NCBI RefSeq assembly: GCF_019880555.1
Contig: NZ_JAINVU010000002.1
Location: forward strand, 310,001 to 374,000
Source of the DNA: Hephaestia mangrovi
GTDB lineage: Bacteria > Pseudomonadota > Alphaproteobacteria > Sphingomonadales > Sphingomonadaceae
Direction of reading: 5' to 3'
DNA length: 64,000 nt
Position 1 is the first letter of the stretch. Each line of letters starts with the position of its first letter. Shown in pieces: positions 26,754 through 35,806 of the stretch. The notes beneath the pieces were generated by a model. The model worked only from the letters and a program-made list of their open reading frames with translations. It was not told where the DNA came from and did no database searches. The translations under genes were made by a program, and so were the position numbers.

Positions 26754-27354
26754 TATCGACGTGACCAAGCGGCTGGGCGACGCGCAGGTCGGCGCGGCGT
26801 TCGTCGCGGGCGAGGGCGTGACGGTGCTGTTCGGGCCGTCCGGCGCGGGCAAGACCTCGACGCTCAACATGATCGCCGGGCTGATCCGGCCCGACTGGGG
26901 GCATGTCCACGTCGATGGCGAGACGCTGTTCGATTCGGGCGAGCGGATCGACGTCGCGGTGGAGCGGCGGCGGATCGGCTATGTGTTCCAGGAGCCGCGG
27001 CTGTTTCCGCACAAGCGCGTGCGGGCGAACCTGGCTTATGGGCGGCACGATGCGGGCGAGAGCTTCGCGTTCGACGACGTGATCGCGTTCCTGGGCATCG
27101 GCCACCTGCTCGACCGCTGGCCGCGCACGCTATCCGGCGGCGAGGCGCGGCGGGTGGCGATCGGGCGGGCGCTGCTCGCCAATCCCCGGACGCTGCTGCT
27201 CGACGAGCCGCTGTCTTCGCTCGACGACGCCCGGCGCGAGGAGATCATGCGCGCGATCGAGCATATCCGCGACGTTTTCAGGCTGCCGGTGCTGATGGTG
27301 ACGCACGACATGGCCGAAGCCGAGCGGCTGGCGACGCGGGTGGTGCGGGTTTAG
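26743..27354 (+). CDS. modC: Molybdate ABC transporter ATPase, short form without Mop/TOBE domain
   Basis: At 203 residues this is a bare ABC ATPase domain with all motifs: Walker A GPSGAGKTS (about 32-40), Q-loop VFQEPRLFPH, signature LSGGEARRVAIGRAL, Walker B LLLDEPLSSLD and switch VTHD. Standard ModC is about 350 residues with a C-terminal Mop/TOBE domain that binds molybdate and allows feedback inhibition; that domain is absent. The stop at 27352-27354 follows directly after the ABC fold, and no Mop-like sequence is seen downstream, where a REP element lies. It could be a naturally minimal form or a truncated gene. Confidence 0.9.
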   Translation: MSFDIDVTKRLGDAQVGAAFVAGEGVTVLFGPSGAGKTSTLNMIAGLIRPDWGHVHVDGETLFDSGERIDVAVERRRIGYVFQEPRLFPHKRVRANLAYGRHDAGESFAFDDVIAFLGIGHLLDRWPRTLSGGEARRVAIGRALLANPRTLLLDEPLSSLDDARREEIMRAIEHIRDVFRLPVLMVTHDMAEAERLATRVVRV

Positions 27355-27410
27355 GGCGCGTGAGGATTCAGCTCAGAGCTGGTTCCATCGCCGTCAGCGC
27401 GCTGGCCGGC

Positions 27411-27450
27411 GTTGCGCCATGGATGCTGAAACGAGTTCAGCATGACGATA
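27411..27450 (+). repeat. REP-like palindromic repeat, single unit
   Basis: CCATGG then ATGCTGAA-N5-TTCAGCAT (27423-27443) and GACGAT. A related but degenerate unit (CCGGAACAAGTCCGG and CATGACGACGATG) follows near 27517-27542. Both lie between the convergent modC and thiolase genes. Confidence 0.78.
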
Positions 27451-27565
27451 CCTATTGAAGCGACCTTCAGCTCTATTTGTAAGGAGCGACGGCGAGCCTG
27501 AATTTGCTCGGTCGCCCCGGAACAAGTCCGGCATGACGACGATGTCGCTGGCTCGCTTTTCCCGA

Positions 27566-28753
27566 TCAGGCGACCAGTTCGATCGCCATCGCGGTGGCTT
27601 CGCCGCCGCCGATGCAGAGCGATGCGAGGCCGCGCTTCTGGCCGGTGGTTTCGAGCGCGGAGAGCAGGGTGGCCATGATCCGCGCGCCAGAGGCGCCGAT
27701 CGGGTGGCCGAGCGCGCAGGCGCCGCCGTGGATGTTGAGCACGTCGTGCGCGATGCCGAGATCGCGCATCGCGATCATCGCGACGCAGGCGAAGGCCTCG
27801 TTGACCTCGAACAGGTCGACGTCGCCGATCGTCCAGCCGGCCTTGTCGAGCGCCTTCTTCATCGCGAACACCGGCGCGGTGGTGAATTTCGCCGGGGCAT
27901 GGGCGTGGGCGGCATGGCTCACCACGCGGGCGACCGGCTTGATGCCGAGCGCGTCCGCCACCGACTGGCGCGTCATCACCAGCGCGGCGGCGCCGTCCGA
28001 GATCGACGAGGCGTTGGCGGCGGTGATCGTGCCGTCCTTCGAGAAGGCGGGTTTCAAGGTGGGGATCCTGGCGACGTCGCCGCGCGCGGGTTGCTCGTCG
28101 AGCGTGACGGTCTGCGGACCCTTGCGGGTGGCGATCTCGACGGCGACGATCTCGCGATCGAAGGCGCCCGATTTCTGAGCCTGTTGCGCGCGCTCCAGGC
28201 TGGCGATGGCGAAATCGTCCTGACCCTTGCGCGTGAACTGATATTCCGCCGCCGTCTCCTCGGCGAAGGCGCCCATCAGCTTGCCGGGATCATAAGCGTC
28301 CTCGAGCCCGTCGAGATACATATGGTCCTTGAGGACATCATGGCCGATCCGCGCGCCCGAGCGATGCTTCATCGACAGGTAGGGCGCGTTGGTCATGCTC
28401 TCCATACCGCCGGCGATGAGCAGATCGGCCGAGCCGGCGGCGAGCGCATCGGCGGCCATGATCGCCGCCTGCATCCCCGAACCGCACATCTTGTTGACCG
28501 TCGTCGCCTCGACCTGCTGCGGCAGGCCGGCGCGGAGCGCGGCCTGGCGGGCGGGGGCCTGGCCGAGGCCGGCGGGCAGCACGCAGCCCATGTAGATGCG
28601 CTCGATCGCCGCCGGATCGACGCCCGCGCGCTCGACCGCGCCGCCGACCGCCGCCTGGCCAAGATCGGTCGCCGCAGCACCAGCGAGGCTGCCCTGGAAG
28701 CTGCCCATCGGGGTGCGGGCATAGGACAGGATGACGACGGGATCGGCGGACAT
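27566..28753 (-). CDS. Acetyl-CoA C-acyltransferase (thiolase)
   Basis: The 395-residue protein is a full-length thiolase. The nucleophile is Cys90 in VNKMCGSGMQA, the catalytic His lies in GGACALGHPIGASGARI near residue 350, and the second Cys is in LCIGGGEATA near the C-terminus. It condenses two acetyl-CoA to acetoacetyl-CoA or cleaves 3-ketoacyl-CoA, serving PHB synthesis or fatty and amino acid breakdown. It is a single gene with no beta-oxidation partners nearby, so direction in vivo is open. The ATG at 28753 fits the family N-terminus. Confidence 0.94.
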   Translation of the reverse strand: MSADPVVILSYARTPMGSFQGSLAGAAATDLGQAAVGGAVERAGVDPAAIERIYMGCVLPAGLGQAPARQAALRAGLPQQVEATTVNKMCGSGMQAAIMAADALAAGSADLLIAGGMESMTNAPYLSMKHRSGARIGHDVLKDHMYLDGLEDAYDPGKLMGAFAEETAAEYQFTRKGQDDFAIASLERAQQAQKSGAFDREIVAVEIATRKGPQTVTLDEQPARGDVARIPTLKPAFSKDGTITAANASSISDGAAALVMTRQSVADALGIKPVARVVSHAAHAHAPAKFTTAPVFAMKKALDKAGWTIGDVDLFEVNEAFACVAMIAMRDLGIAHDVLNIHGGACALGHPIGASGARIMATLLSALETTGQKRGLASLCIGGGEATAMAIELVA

Positions 28754-28825
28754 GCGGGGGCTCTCCGGTGGTTTGATTGTGTGACGACGATCTAGGTGCG
28801 GTGGGTGGCGAGGTCCAGTCGCGCA

Positions 28826-28856
28826 GCAAAAAGGGGCTCGCCGTGTGGCGAGCCCC
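28826..28856 (-). terminator. Intrinsic terminator on the minus strand
   Basis: GGGGCTCGCC (28833-28842) and GGCGAGCCCC (28847-28856) form a perfect 10-bp GC stem with a 4-base loop, followed on the minus strand by TTTTT. It would end minus-strand transcripts coming from the TonB receptor gene before they reach the thiolase gene. Confidence 0.8.
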
Positions 28857-28885
28857 GATGGTGGAAGCGACGTTTGCCGCGTAGG

Positions 28886-28986
28886 TCGTCACCCTGAACT
28901 CGTTTCAGGGGCTATGGCGCTTCATCGCCGTCATGTATCACGGCTGAGGTTGCTCCATGGATGCTGAAACAAGTTCAGCATGACGG
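28886..28986. repeat. REP-like repeat pair (two inverted units)
   Basis: Unit A: ACCCTGAA-N4-TTTCAGGG (28891-28910). Unit B: CCATGG then ATGCTGAA-N5-TTCAGCAT (28961-28981). They are inverted across a spacer of about 45 bases, as in the pairs at 17807 and 36280. The surrounding stretch 28754-29102 has no gene; it holds this pair, the minus-strand terminator and the long inverted repeat at 29027. Confidence 0.85.
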
Positions 28987-29026
28987 CTTTTGGTGTTGGC
29001 TTCAGCTTCGCTGAATCGGTTCGGTG

Positions 29027-29087
29027 CCAGCCCGCTCCCCCCACCCCGCATAATGTTCTGGGAGGTGGGGTGGGGGGAGCAGGCTGG
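29027..29087. repeat. Long GC-rich inverted repeat
   Basis: Arms of 21 bases, 29027-29047 (CCAGCCCGCTCCCCCCACCCC less one base, read in two parts: CCAGCCCGCT then C6ACCCC) and 29067-29087, pair with one mismatch around a 19-base loop. It begins 16 bases downstream of the TonB receptor stop (29103) on the minus strand, so it may stabilise or terminate that mRNA. Confidence 0.7.
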
Positions 29088-29102
29088 TGCCGCTTCCAGC
29101 GT

Positions 29103-31640
29103 TCAATATTTGAAGCGGAAGGTGGCGCCGAAGGTGCGGGGCGCGCCGAGGAAAGCGTCGAGCACGCCGGTGGCGTTGGTCGGCACGTTCTGGAAGCCCG
29201 AATCGAACGCGATCTGCTTGTAATGCGTATCGAGCAGGTTCTGCGACCAGACCTCTATGCCCCAGCGATCGTTCTGCGGGCCGAAGCCGATCCGTCCGTT
29301 CATGATGACATAGCCCTTCTGCACCTTGCCGGGATCGAGATCCGAGCCGGTGTTGTAGCTCGACGAATATTTGCCGCCGAGATTGAAGCGGATCTTGTAA
29401 TCGGCGCCGATATCATGGCTGTAGGTGCCCGATAGCGAGGCCGAATAGAGCGGCGCGAGCGACATGCGCGAATGCTTGCCGCCCTGGAACCCCGTCTTGA
29501 GCTCGAGCGCGGCGAGCTGGGCATCGGTGAGATGATAACGAGTATCGGCGATGGTGAGACCGCCCTGGAAGCTCAGGTTGTTGCTCGCGAACCAGACGAA
29601 ATCGGTGTCGATGCCCTTGCTGATGACTTGCGGAATCGAATCGACGACGAACACCAGGCCGTTGAAGGTGTTAAGCTGGAAGCCCTTGTATTTCTGATAG
29701 AACAACGTGGCATTGAGCAGCAGCTTGCGATCGAGCAGCGTCGCCTTCTCGCCGATCTCGAAGGCGTCGTTGGTCTCGTCCGGGAAATAGGTGTCGCGGA
29801 TCGGGGTGAGCGCTTCGGTGCTGCCCGGCTCGCAACCGGGCTGGCCGATCGTGCACTGGACGCGATCGAGATTGAAGCCGCCCGCCTTGTAGCCGCGCGC
29901 ATAGGACGCATAGATCAGGAAATCGCGATTGAAGCGATACGACAGCTTGGCGGTGCCCGAGAGATTATGCTCGGTCTCGTGCTGCTGGTTGTGGAAGCCG
30001 TTGAAGCCGGGGCTGAGGAACGGCAGGCACATCGTGTTGTTGACCGCGGCGAGCTCCTCCGCCGCCTCGGGATTGACGCCGTTCAAGATCGCGAAAGCGG
30101 CGTTGGCGGCGGCGCAGCCCTGGCCGTTGCCGATATTATAGTCGAAATTATCGAGGTTCTTCTTGTCGATGGTGTAGCGCAACCCGGCATTGAGCTCGAG
30201 ATGATCGCCGAAGTGGAAGGTCTCGTCGGTGAACAGCGCATAGGTGTCGTCGGTCTGGCGATACTGGTCGCGCGAGCCGTCACCCGCATTGTACTGGACG
30301 CCGCCGACATAGGGGAAAGTGAGCCCGGTCTGCAGGAAATTGGGATCGGGCGTGCCTTCGACCAGCGATGAAAAGAGCAGGCTGAGATACGGCGTGAACT
30401 GGCTGCCGACGCGGACGCTGGTGTTCTGGTTCAGGCGCTCGTTCGAATAGAAACCGCCGATCAGATAATCGAGGAATTTCGACGAGCCGGCGTAGCGGAC
30501 TTCCTGGCTGAACGTCTTGAACTCGGTGGAGTTCGACTTGTCGGGCGGCAGGTAATCGATATCGGCGGTGGAGAAATCGGCATCGAAACCGGCAGTGGTC
30601 TTCCAGTCGCGATAGGCGGTGATCGAGGTAAGCGTGCCGGGCCCGACATCCCAATCGAACTGGGTGGAGATGCCGGCATCCTTGATGCGCTGGCCATCGG
30701 GGCGGTTCGCATAGGCCTGGCGGCGATAGGGGTGAGCGGCATCGCCATCGTTGCCGCCCAGCGCGGCGACGAGGTTGTTGGCGAAATTGCCCTCGCTGTT
30801 GCGAACGATGACGGCCATGCAGCATTGTTCGTCACGGCGCGAATAATCGCCGATCACGCGCATCGAGACATCGTCGGTCTTGAGCAATAACTGGCCGCGC
30901 AACGTGTAGAAATTGCGATTATTGTCCTTTTTCGAGGTGCGCGGGCCGGGGCCGGTGTCGACATCGAAATAGCCATCGCGCTGGCGATCGGCGAAATAGA
31001 TGCTGCCGGCGAGCGTATCGCCGATCAGCGGGCCGGTGGCATAGACGTCACCGCCATAGGCGCCGTAATTGCCGATCTCGAAAGAGGCATTGCCGTGATA
31101 ATCGAATTGCGGCGCCTGGGTCATGATGTTGATCACGCCCGCGGTCGCCGACTTGCCGAACAGAGTGCCCTGCGGGCCCTTGAGCACCTCGATCCGATCG
31201 AGATTGCCGAGATCGCCGAAGCCTACGCCGTTGCGCGACCGATAGACCCCATCGACGACGACGCCGACCGAGGATTCGAGGCCGGGATTGTCGCCCACCG
31301 TGCCGATGCCGCGGATGCGCGCCGTGGTCGAGGCTTCCGAGGTGGTGGAGGTGACGAGCAGGCCCGGCGCGAGCGTGGCGAGATCCTTGATGTCCTTGAC
31401 GCCGCTGTCCTGCAGCAATTGCTGGTTCACCGTGGTGACGACGATCGGCACGTCCTGCAGATTCTGGCTGCGCTTCTGCGCGGTGACGATGATCTCGTCG
31501 ACATTCTGCGGCGCCTGGCTCGCGGCCGGTGCGGCCGGCGCGGGCGTGGGTGTGGTCTGGGCGAGGGCGGGCGCGGCTGACGAGGCGGCAATGATCGCGG
31601 CCGACGAAACGACGAGACGCAGGCGTACTGACGATTTCAT
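29103..31640 (-). CDS. TonB-dependent outer membrane receptor
   Basis: The 845-residue protein has a signal peptide (about residues 1-27, ending ALAQ), a Pro/Ala linker, a TonB box-like segment in VDEIIVTAQKRSQ and a plug domain with VVVDGVYRSR and GPQGTLFGKSATAG. A 22-strand type beta-barrel follows, ending in the C-terminal aromatic signature TFRFKY. It imports a large substrate such as a siderophore or carbohydrate using TonB energy. The substrate cannot be predicted; no siderophore or glycan genes are adjacent. The MKSS start with a GAGAGGAC ribosome site was chosen; an upstream in-frame extension lies in a non-coding-looking region. Confidence 0.93.
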   Translation of the reverse strand: MKSSVRLRLVVSSAAIIAASSAAPALAQTTPTPAPAAPAASQAPQNVDEIIVTAQKRSQNLQDVPIVVTTVNQQLLQDSGVKDIKDLATLAPGLLVTSTTSEASTTARIRGIGTVGDNPGLESSVGVVVDGVYRSRNGVGFGDLGNLDRIEVLKGPQGTLFGKSATAGVINIMTQAPQFDYHGNASFEIGNYGAYGGDVYATGPLIGDTLAGSIYFADRQRDGYFDVDTGPGPRTSKKDNNRNFYTLRGQLLLKTDDVSMRVIGDYSRRDEQCCMAVIVRNSEGNFANNLVAALGGNDGDAAHPYRRQAYANRPDGQRIKDAGISTQFDWDVGPGTLTSITAYRDWKTTAGFDADFSTADIDYLPPDKSNSTEFKTFSQEVRYAGSSKFLDYLIGGFYSNERLNQNTSVRVGSQFTPYLSLLFSSLVEGTPDPNFLQTGLTFPYVGGVQYNAGDGSRDQYRQTDDTYALFTDETFHFGDHLELNAGLRYTIDKKNLDNFDYNIGNGQGCAAANAAFAILNGVNPEAAEELAAVNNTMCLPFLSPGFNGFHNQQHETEHNLSGTAKLSYRFNRDFLIYASYARGYKAGGFNLDRVQCTIGQPGCEPGSTEALTPIRDTYFPDETNDAFEIGEKATLLDRKLLLNATLFYQKYKGFQLNTFNGLVFVVDSIPQVISKGIDTDFVWFASNNLSFQGGLTIADTRYHLTDAQLAALELKTGFQGGKHSRMSLAPLYSASLSGTYSHDIGADYKIRFNLGGKYSSSYNTGSDLDPGKVQKGYVIMNGRIGFGPQNDRWGIEVWSQNLLDTHYKQIAFDSGFQNVPTNATGVLDAFLGAPRTFGATFRFKY

Positions 31641-31758
31641 GAATGTCCTCTCCGTTTGCACTTCTGTTTTCGCCGGCATCGTTAACGCGCCAGTCGAAAA
31701 TTCGAAAACAGGGTGTGTTAAAAATCGGCTGAGGTAAAGCCCTGACGGCGCAATTTGA

Positions 31759-32526
31759 TCAGTCGGTCGGTAAATGTTGCGCTTTGGCCACGATCGCCCG
31801 GACGAGATCGAGATCGGCGGGCTTGTCGACGTCGATCGCGGCATGGCCGTCGTGCGCGGCGACGATCGCGGCGCGGATGCCGGCGGTGCGGCCGAGATGG
31901 GCGACCGCGTCGGCCAGCGTCAGGCGACGCAGCAGGTAGCGCAGCAGAAGGCCGGGGCCGAGGCGGCGGACGATGCGCCACGGGCGCTTGCGATCGGCCT
32001 CGACCGCGCGCCACAGCTCGATCGCGGCAGCAGCGCGCGGCGTGGCGAGCAGGAACAGGTTGCAGCCCGACCAATCGCCATCGGCAAAGCGCAGATAGGT
32101 GCGCCGCGTGCCCGGCGCGGCCGTCTCGATCAAGTCGCGGCGGGCGAGCAGCGCGGCGACGTCGGCGCCGGCAGGAGCATCGCGCAGGAACTGGCTGATC
32201 CACGCGGGCTCGAGCAGGGCGTGATCGGCGGTAGTGACGACGAGCGGCGCGCCGAGCGCGGCGAGACCGGCGGCGGTGCTGCGGCTGGGTCCAGGCTCGG
32301 CGGCGAGCGGCTCGGTGCCGAGCGCGGCGGCGTGATCGGCAACGGCGGGCGAGGAAGCGGAAACCGCGATCCGAGCGGCGCCGGCGGCACGCAGCGCGGC
32401 GACGACGCGGGCGAGCATCGTTTCCCCGTCGATCTCGATCAGCGCCTTGTCGCTGACGCCGGCGTAGAAGGCGAGCGGATCGGCGCCGCCGCGCGAGCCG
32501 GCGAGGACGAGGGCGTTGAAGCTCAT
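31759..32526 (-). CDS. MobA-like NTP transferase-domain protein
   Basis: The 255-residue protein starts MSFNALVLAGSRGGADPLA, which matches the LAGG/S-R nucleotide-binding start of MobA-like NTP transferases, and has the VDKPADLD ending of the family. VVTTADHALL in the middle carries the Asp that usually binds Mg-NTP. It should transfer a nucleotidyl group to a phosphorylated substrate. Its ATG overlaps the stop of the upstream gene (ATGA), and the gene order DAGK - NTase-like - this gene makes a tight operon. From context it probably activates a head group for lipid synthesis rather than making molybdenum cofactor. Confidence 0.78.
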   Translation of the reverse strand: MSFNALVLAGSRGGADPLAFYAGVSDKALIEIDGETMLARVVAALRAAGAARIAVSASSPAVADHAAALGTEPLAAEPGPSRSTAAGLAALGAPLVVTTADHALLEPAWISQFLRDAPAGADVAALLARRDLIETAAPGTRRTYLRFADGDWSGCNLFLLATPRAAAAIELWRAVEADRKRPWRIVRRLGPGLLLRYLLRRLTLADAVAHLGRTAGIRAAIVAAHDGHAAIDVDKPADLDLVRAIVAKAQHLPTD

Positions 32527-33428
32527 TTGCCGCGCCAGACCTGCCACAGCACGCCGGGCGCGGCGAGGATCGGGTGACGCTCGCGCCATGGCGTCAGCGC
32601 GAAATGGCGGCCGGTGTGGCGCTCGATCTTCCACAGCGCATAAGCGGCGGCGCCATCGAAGGTGAAGGCGGCCTTGGCGAGGCGGGCGAGGTTGAGCGGC
32701 TTGCCGGCGCGGCGGCGCGCGCGCCAGCGGGCGCGCAGGCGGCGGCGCTCGGCGGGCTCGATCGCCGGGCGCAGATCCGCGCCGTGCCGCGTGACCTCGA
32801 TGCCCGCAGCCTGCCAGGCGAGCGGGAGCAGGTGCTCGAAATGATCGGGGGCGTTGTCGATGATCTGGGTCTCGCGGCCGGGGCGCTCGACGCGCAATTC
32901 GGTGCGGTAGGTGGCGGCGAACAGCGCCTGCCAGTAAGCGCGCGGCGGGCCGGCCTCGGGGCCGAGCGCGGCGGCGAAGCGCGCGGCGGTGATCGCGGCG
33001 GCGGCGATGGCATCGCGAACCGCGTCGCGCGCGGCATCACTGGCGCACCAGGCGAGGATCGCGGGCTGGACGAAGCGGGTCCAGATCGTCGTGTCGAGAA
33101 AGGCGCCGCGCGCCGCCTGCGCGAAGGTATCGAGCGGCATGGTGGCGACCTTGGCGCGGATCGTGCGGCCGCCGATCGGCATCTCGTGATAGCTGACGTC
33201 GGGCCACAGCCAGCGATTGGCGAGGCGGCGCACGCCGCGGTGACCAGGCGAAGCGGTGAGAACGTAGAAATCGAGCACGCCGTCCAGATCGCCGGTGCGC
33301 AGGACCGAGCCGTAGAACAGCACCGCGCTGCCGCCGAACTGGTCGGCGAGGCGGCGGGCCGCTTCGGCGATTTCGGCGGGGACGGGGCGATCGAGCGCGG
33401 CCGCGACGACCTTGCCCAGATCGCTCAC
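32523..33428 (-). CDS. Nucleotidyltransferase-like protein of unknown function
   Basis: The 301-residue product starts at a GTG that overlaps the stop of the DAG-kinase-like gene (GTGA). Residues about 35-55 read SAVLFYGSVLRTGDLDGVLDF, which resembles the GS-x-R-x-GD-x-D metal-binding core of pol-beta-type nucleotidyltransferases, although the second Asp arrangement is unusual. The rest is helical and Arg/Ala-rich with no membrane span. Gene order within a tight operon with a lipid kinase and a MobA-like NTase suggests a part in lipid headgroup modification. No specific family is claimed. Confidence 0.7.
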   Translation of the reverse strand: MSDLGKVVAAALDRPVPAEIAEAARRLADQFGGSAVLFYGSVLRTGDLDGVLDFYVLTASPGHRGVRRLANRWLWPDVSYHEMPIGGRTIRAKVATMPLDTFAQAARGAFLDTTIWTRFVQPAILAWCASDAARDAVRDAIAAAAITAARFAAALGPEAGPPRAYWQALFAATYRTELRVERPGRETQIIDNAPDHFEHLLPLAWQAAGIEVTRHGADLRPAIEPAERRRLRARWRARRRAGKPLNLARLAKAAFTFDGAAAYALWKIERHTGRHFALTPWRERHPILAAPGVLWQVWRGK

Positions 33429-34474
33429 GGGACGGCGAAGTCGATCGGCGCGCCGGTGGCGACGATCAGCTCGCCGCCGGGATAATGTTCACCGTCGAGG
33501 ATGAATTCGGCATCGAGCGACAGGCGGAAGGCGCCCGGATCGGCGTGGTGGTAGCCGGCCCGCGCCAGCCGCTCGCTCTGCGACCCGGCAAGCAGCGCGG
33601 GGACGTGCAGCGCCAGCGCCTTAGGCGGTGCATCGACCGCGAGAACCTTGAGGCCGGGGCGCACGGGGCCGAGCGGCTTCAGGCCGAGCGGCAGGTTTTC
33701 CAGCGTGGCGCCGAGCAGGATGTAGAAATCACGATCGACCGAGCGTCCGTCTTCGGTGCGGATGGCCATGCGTTGGCCGGCGCGCCACGCGTTCGACTTG
33801 CGGCCGAACGCGGTCTGGCCGAGCGCGAGGGTTAGCGACAGGCCGACGGCCAAGCCCTTGAAGGCGCCGGCGCGATGCGTGCGCTGCGCGAGCTTGGTCG
33901 CCTGAACGAACGCCCCGGCGCCGAACAGGAAACCGCGCAACGGAACGGCGTCGCTGCCTTCATGGGCGATCTCGATCGGCGCGCGGCGCGCGAAGCGGCC
34001 GGCGCGCGCGGCAGCGACGGCATCCTCGACCGTCCAGCTGGCGGGAATGCCGAGATCGATCGCCAGCGCGTTGGTCTTGCCCGAGGGTACGACCGCGAGC
34101 GAGGGCAGCCGATCGCCGAAAAAGGCGGGCGCGGCGGTGATGACGTCACGCACGGTGCCGTCTCCGCCGTCGATGACCAGCAGATCGATGTTCGCCGCGG
34201 CAAGGCGGGCGAGGGCGCCAGCAAGATCGGCGCGCCGGCGCGGGGTTTCGACGAAGCGGGCGACCTCCGCCGATACGCCGGTGATGCCGTCACGCTTGTT
34301 GCGGTGGCTGCGCGCATTGGAGATCACGCCGATGCGATCGGACGAGAACCAGCTCGCGCGGCCGGGATGTTCGACGCGCACGGGCATATCGGCGCGCGCC
34401 AACAGCCCGTCATGCAGCATACGCGGCGAACCGAGCGCGGCCGTATCGGCGGCAATGGCGGTTGGTCTCGTCAA
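33425..34474 (-). CDS. Diacylglycerol/ceramide kinase-family lipid kinase
   Basis: The 349-residue protein has the DAGK catalytic domain. RIGVISNARSHRNKR opens the nucleotide-binding fold (near residue 48), DLLVIDGGDGTVRDVI (near 100) is the conserved GGDGT loop, and SGKTNALAIDLGIP follows. It phosphorylates a lipid hydroxyl with ATP. The context of two nucleotidyltransferase-type proteins and a CDP-alcohol phosphotransferase recalls the Caulobacter ceramide phosphoglycerate locus, where the ceramide kinase CpgB is from this family, so ceramide may be the substrate. The start is uncertain: TTG at 34474, or ATG at 34420 or 34387. Confidence 0.85.
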   Translation of the reverse strand: MTRPTAIAADTAALGSPRMLHDGLLARADMPVRVEHPGRASWFSSDRIGVISNARSHRNKRDGITGVSAEVARFVETPRRRADLAGALARLAAANIDLLVIDGGDGTVRDVITAAPAFFGDRLPSLAVVPSGKTNALAIDLGIPASWTVEDAVAAARAGRFARRAPIEIAHEGSDAVPLRGFLFGAGAFVQATKLAQRTHRAGAFKGLAVGLSLTLALGQTAFGRKSNAWRAGQRMAIRTEDGRSVDRDFYILLGATLENLPLGLKPLGPVRPGLKVLAVDAPPKALALHVPALLAGSQSERLARAGYHHADPGAFRLSLDAEFILDGEHYPGGELIVATGAPIDFAVP

Positions 34475-34585
34475 AACTGGCTCATCCGTAATCGTTGCGC
34501 GGGCGAAGCGGCATATCCCCTCGATGTGGCGGTTCAGGCCGTTTTCGCAAGACCCGCGCGCCCGGACGAACCGATCGCGCGGTGT

Positions 34586-35719
34586 TCAGGCGAGCCAGCT
34601 CTCCACCACGCCGCCGCTTTTACGCAGCAAAAAGGCCTGAATGAGGCGAACGAGATGAAAGACGAGCGAAATCACCGTCCATATCGCCACCGTGATGATG
34701 CCGAAATCGGGCCGGGCGACGAGCATCGCGGCGAACAGGATGACCATGTTCGGATTGCGCCGCGCGGTGATCAGCCGGAAATCGCTGTCGGCCTTGCGCC
34801 AGACGTGGATGTGCATGCCGAACGCGCGCATGAAGATGCCCTCGATCACGCGCTGGGCGACATAGCCGAACAGGATCACCGCCATGACGCCAATGAAGGT
34901 GGTGTGATCGAGAGGACGGCCATAGGCCGCACAGCCGACCGCCCAGGCCCACCACCAGAACGGCGGGTGGACGAGATCGATGCCATGATCCCAGAGGTTG
35001 CCGATCGGTGACGAGGTGATGGTGCAGCGCGCCAGCTTGCCGTCGACGGTATCGAGCACCATGAAAACGAGGCCGGTCGCCATCCCCGCCCAGAACCAGC
35101 CGTACCAGAACAGGATGGTGGCGACGACGCACAGGATCGTGCCGATCGCGGTGACGCCGTTGGGCGACAGGCCGATCCGCGCGGCGAGGCGGGTCAAATG
35201 GAACGCCCAGCTCGGCCAGAGATATTTGGTGAGAAGATCGGTGACGCCCTTGTAGGCGCCGGCATAGCTGGCGCGCTCGATCGCAGGGACGGTGGCGGGG
35301 GTGAGCGGCTGGACGAAGGGGCGTTCGCGCTTGCGCAGCGCGAGATTGTAGATGCCTTCGGGCGCGGCTGCGTCGATCACCGCGAGGCCGGTATCGGGCG
35401 GCAGCGCCGCGCCGGTCTGCATCGCGGCCGCGACCGCCTCGCGCGCGGGGCCGGCATCGACATGGGCGAGGACGGGACGGCCGTCCGCGACCAGCACGGT
35501 GCCGGGCAGCCCGGCAAGATGGGCGCTCCACGCCGGATCGAACACGAAGGCGAGGTTGGCGAGCAACTGACGCGGCGCGGCGGCGTTATCGAAGGACAGG
35601 CGCTGTTGCGCCGCGATCCGCCGCACGCGCTCGCGATTGGGCATGCCCCAGATGGGAACGGGATTGTCACCGATCGGGACGAGGCTCGGCGAAGGCATGT
35701 CGGGGAACGCGTTCGGCAT
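34586..35719 (-). CDS. CDP-alcohol phosphatidyltransferase-family membrane protein
   Basis: The 377-residue product carries the complete CDP-alcohol phosphotransferase signature, DTVDGKLAR then 8 residues, G, 3 residues, D, 3 residues, D, near residues 220-245. Its C-terminal half has about six membrane spans. The N-terminal 160 residues are soluble and unassigned, with VLVADGRPVLAHVD and IDAAAPEGIYNLA, possibly a degenerate nucleotidyltransferase-like domain. It should transfer a phospho-alcohol from a CDP-linked donor to an alcohol or the reverse. It lies 111 bases upstream of the lipid kinase gene on the same strand. Confidence 0.87.
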   Translation of the reverse strand: MPNAFPDMPSPSLVPIGDNPVPIWGMPNRERVRRIAAQQRLSFDNAAAPRQLLANLAFVFDPAWSAHLAGLPGTVLVADGRPVLAHVDAGPAREAVAAAMQTGAALPPDTGLAVIDAAAPEGIYNLALRKRERPFVQPLTPATVPAIERASYAGAYKGVTDLLTKYLWPSWAFHLTRLAARIGLSPNGVTAIGTILCVVATILFWYGWFWAGMATGLVFMVLDTVDGKLARCTITSSPIGNLWDHGIDLVHPPFWWWAWAVGCAAYGRPLDHTTFIGVMAVILFGYVAQRVIEGIFMRAFGMHIHVWRKADSDFRLITARRNPNMVILFAAMLVARPDFGIITVAIWTVISLVFHLVRLIQAFLLRKSGGVVESWLA

Positions 35720-35806
35720 CCGCGGGCGCCTAGCCAATCGCCTGATGATTGAGAAGAGGATTTGCCGCTATAGCCGGCGGATAGGGCGCAGCGAGGAGAG
35801 AAAGCG

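Noticed and set aside
29472..30371. 299-codon plus-strand frame inside the TonB receptor
   Set aside because: Antisense shadow of a well-supported receptor gene, with no ribosome site or family pattern.
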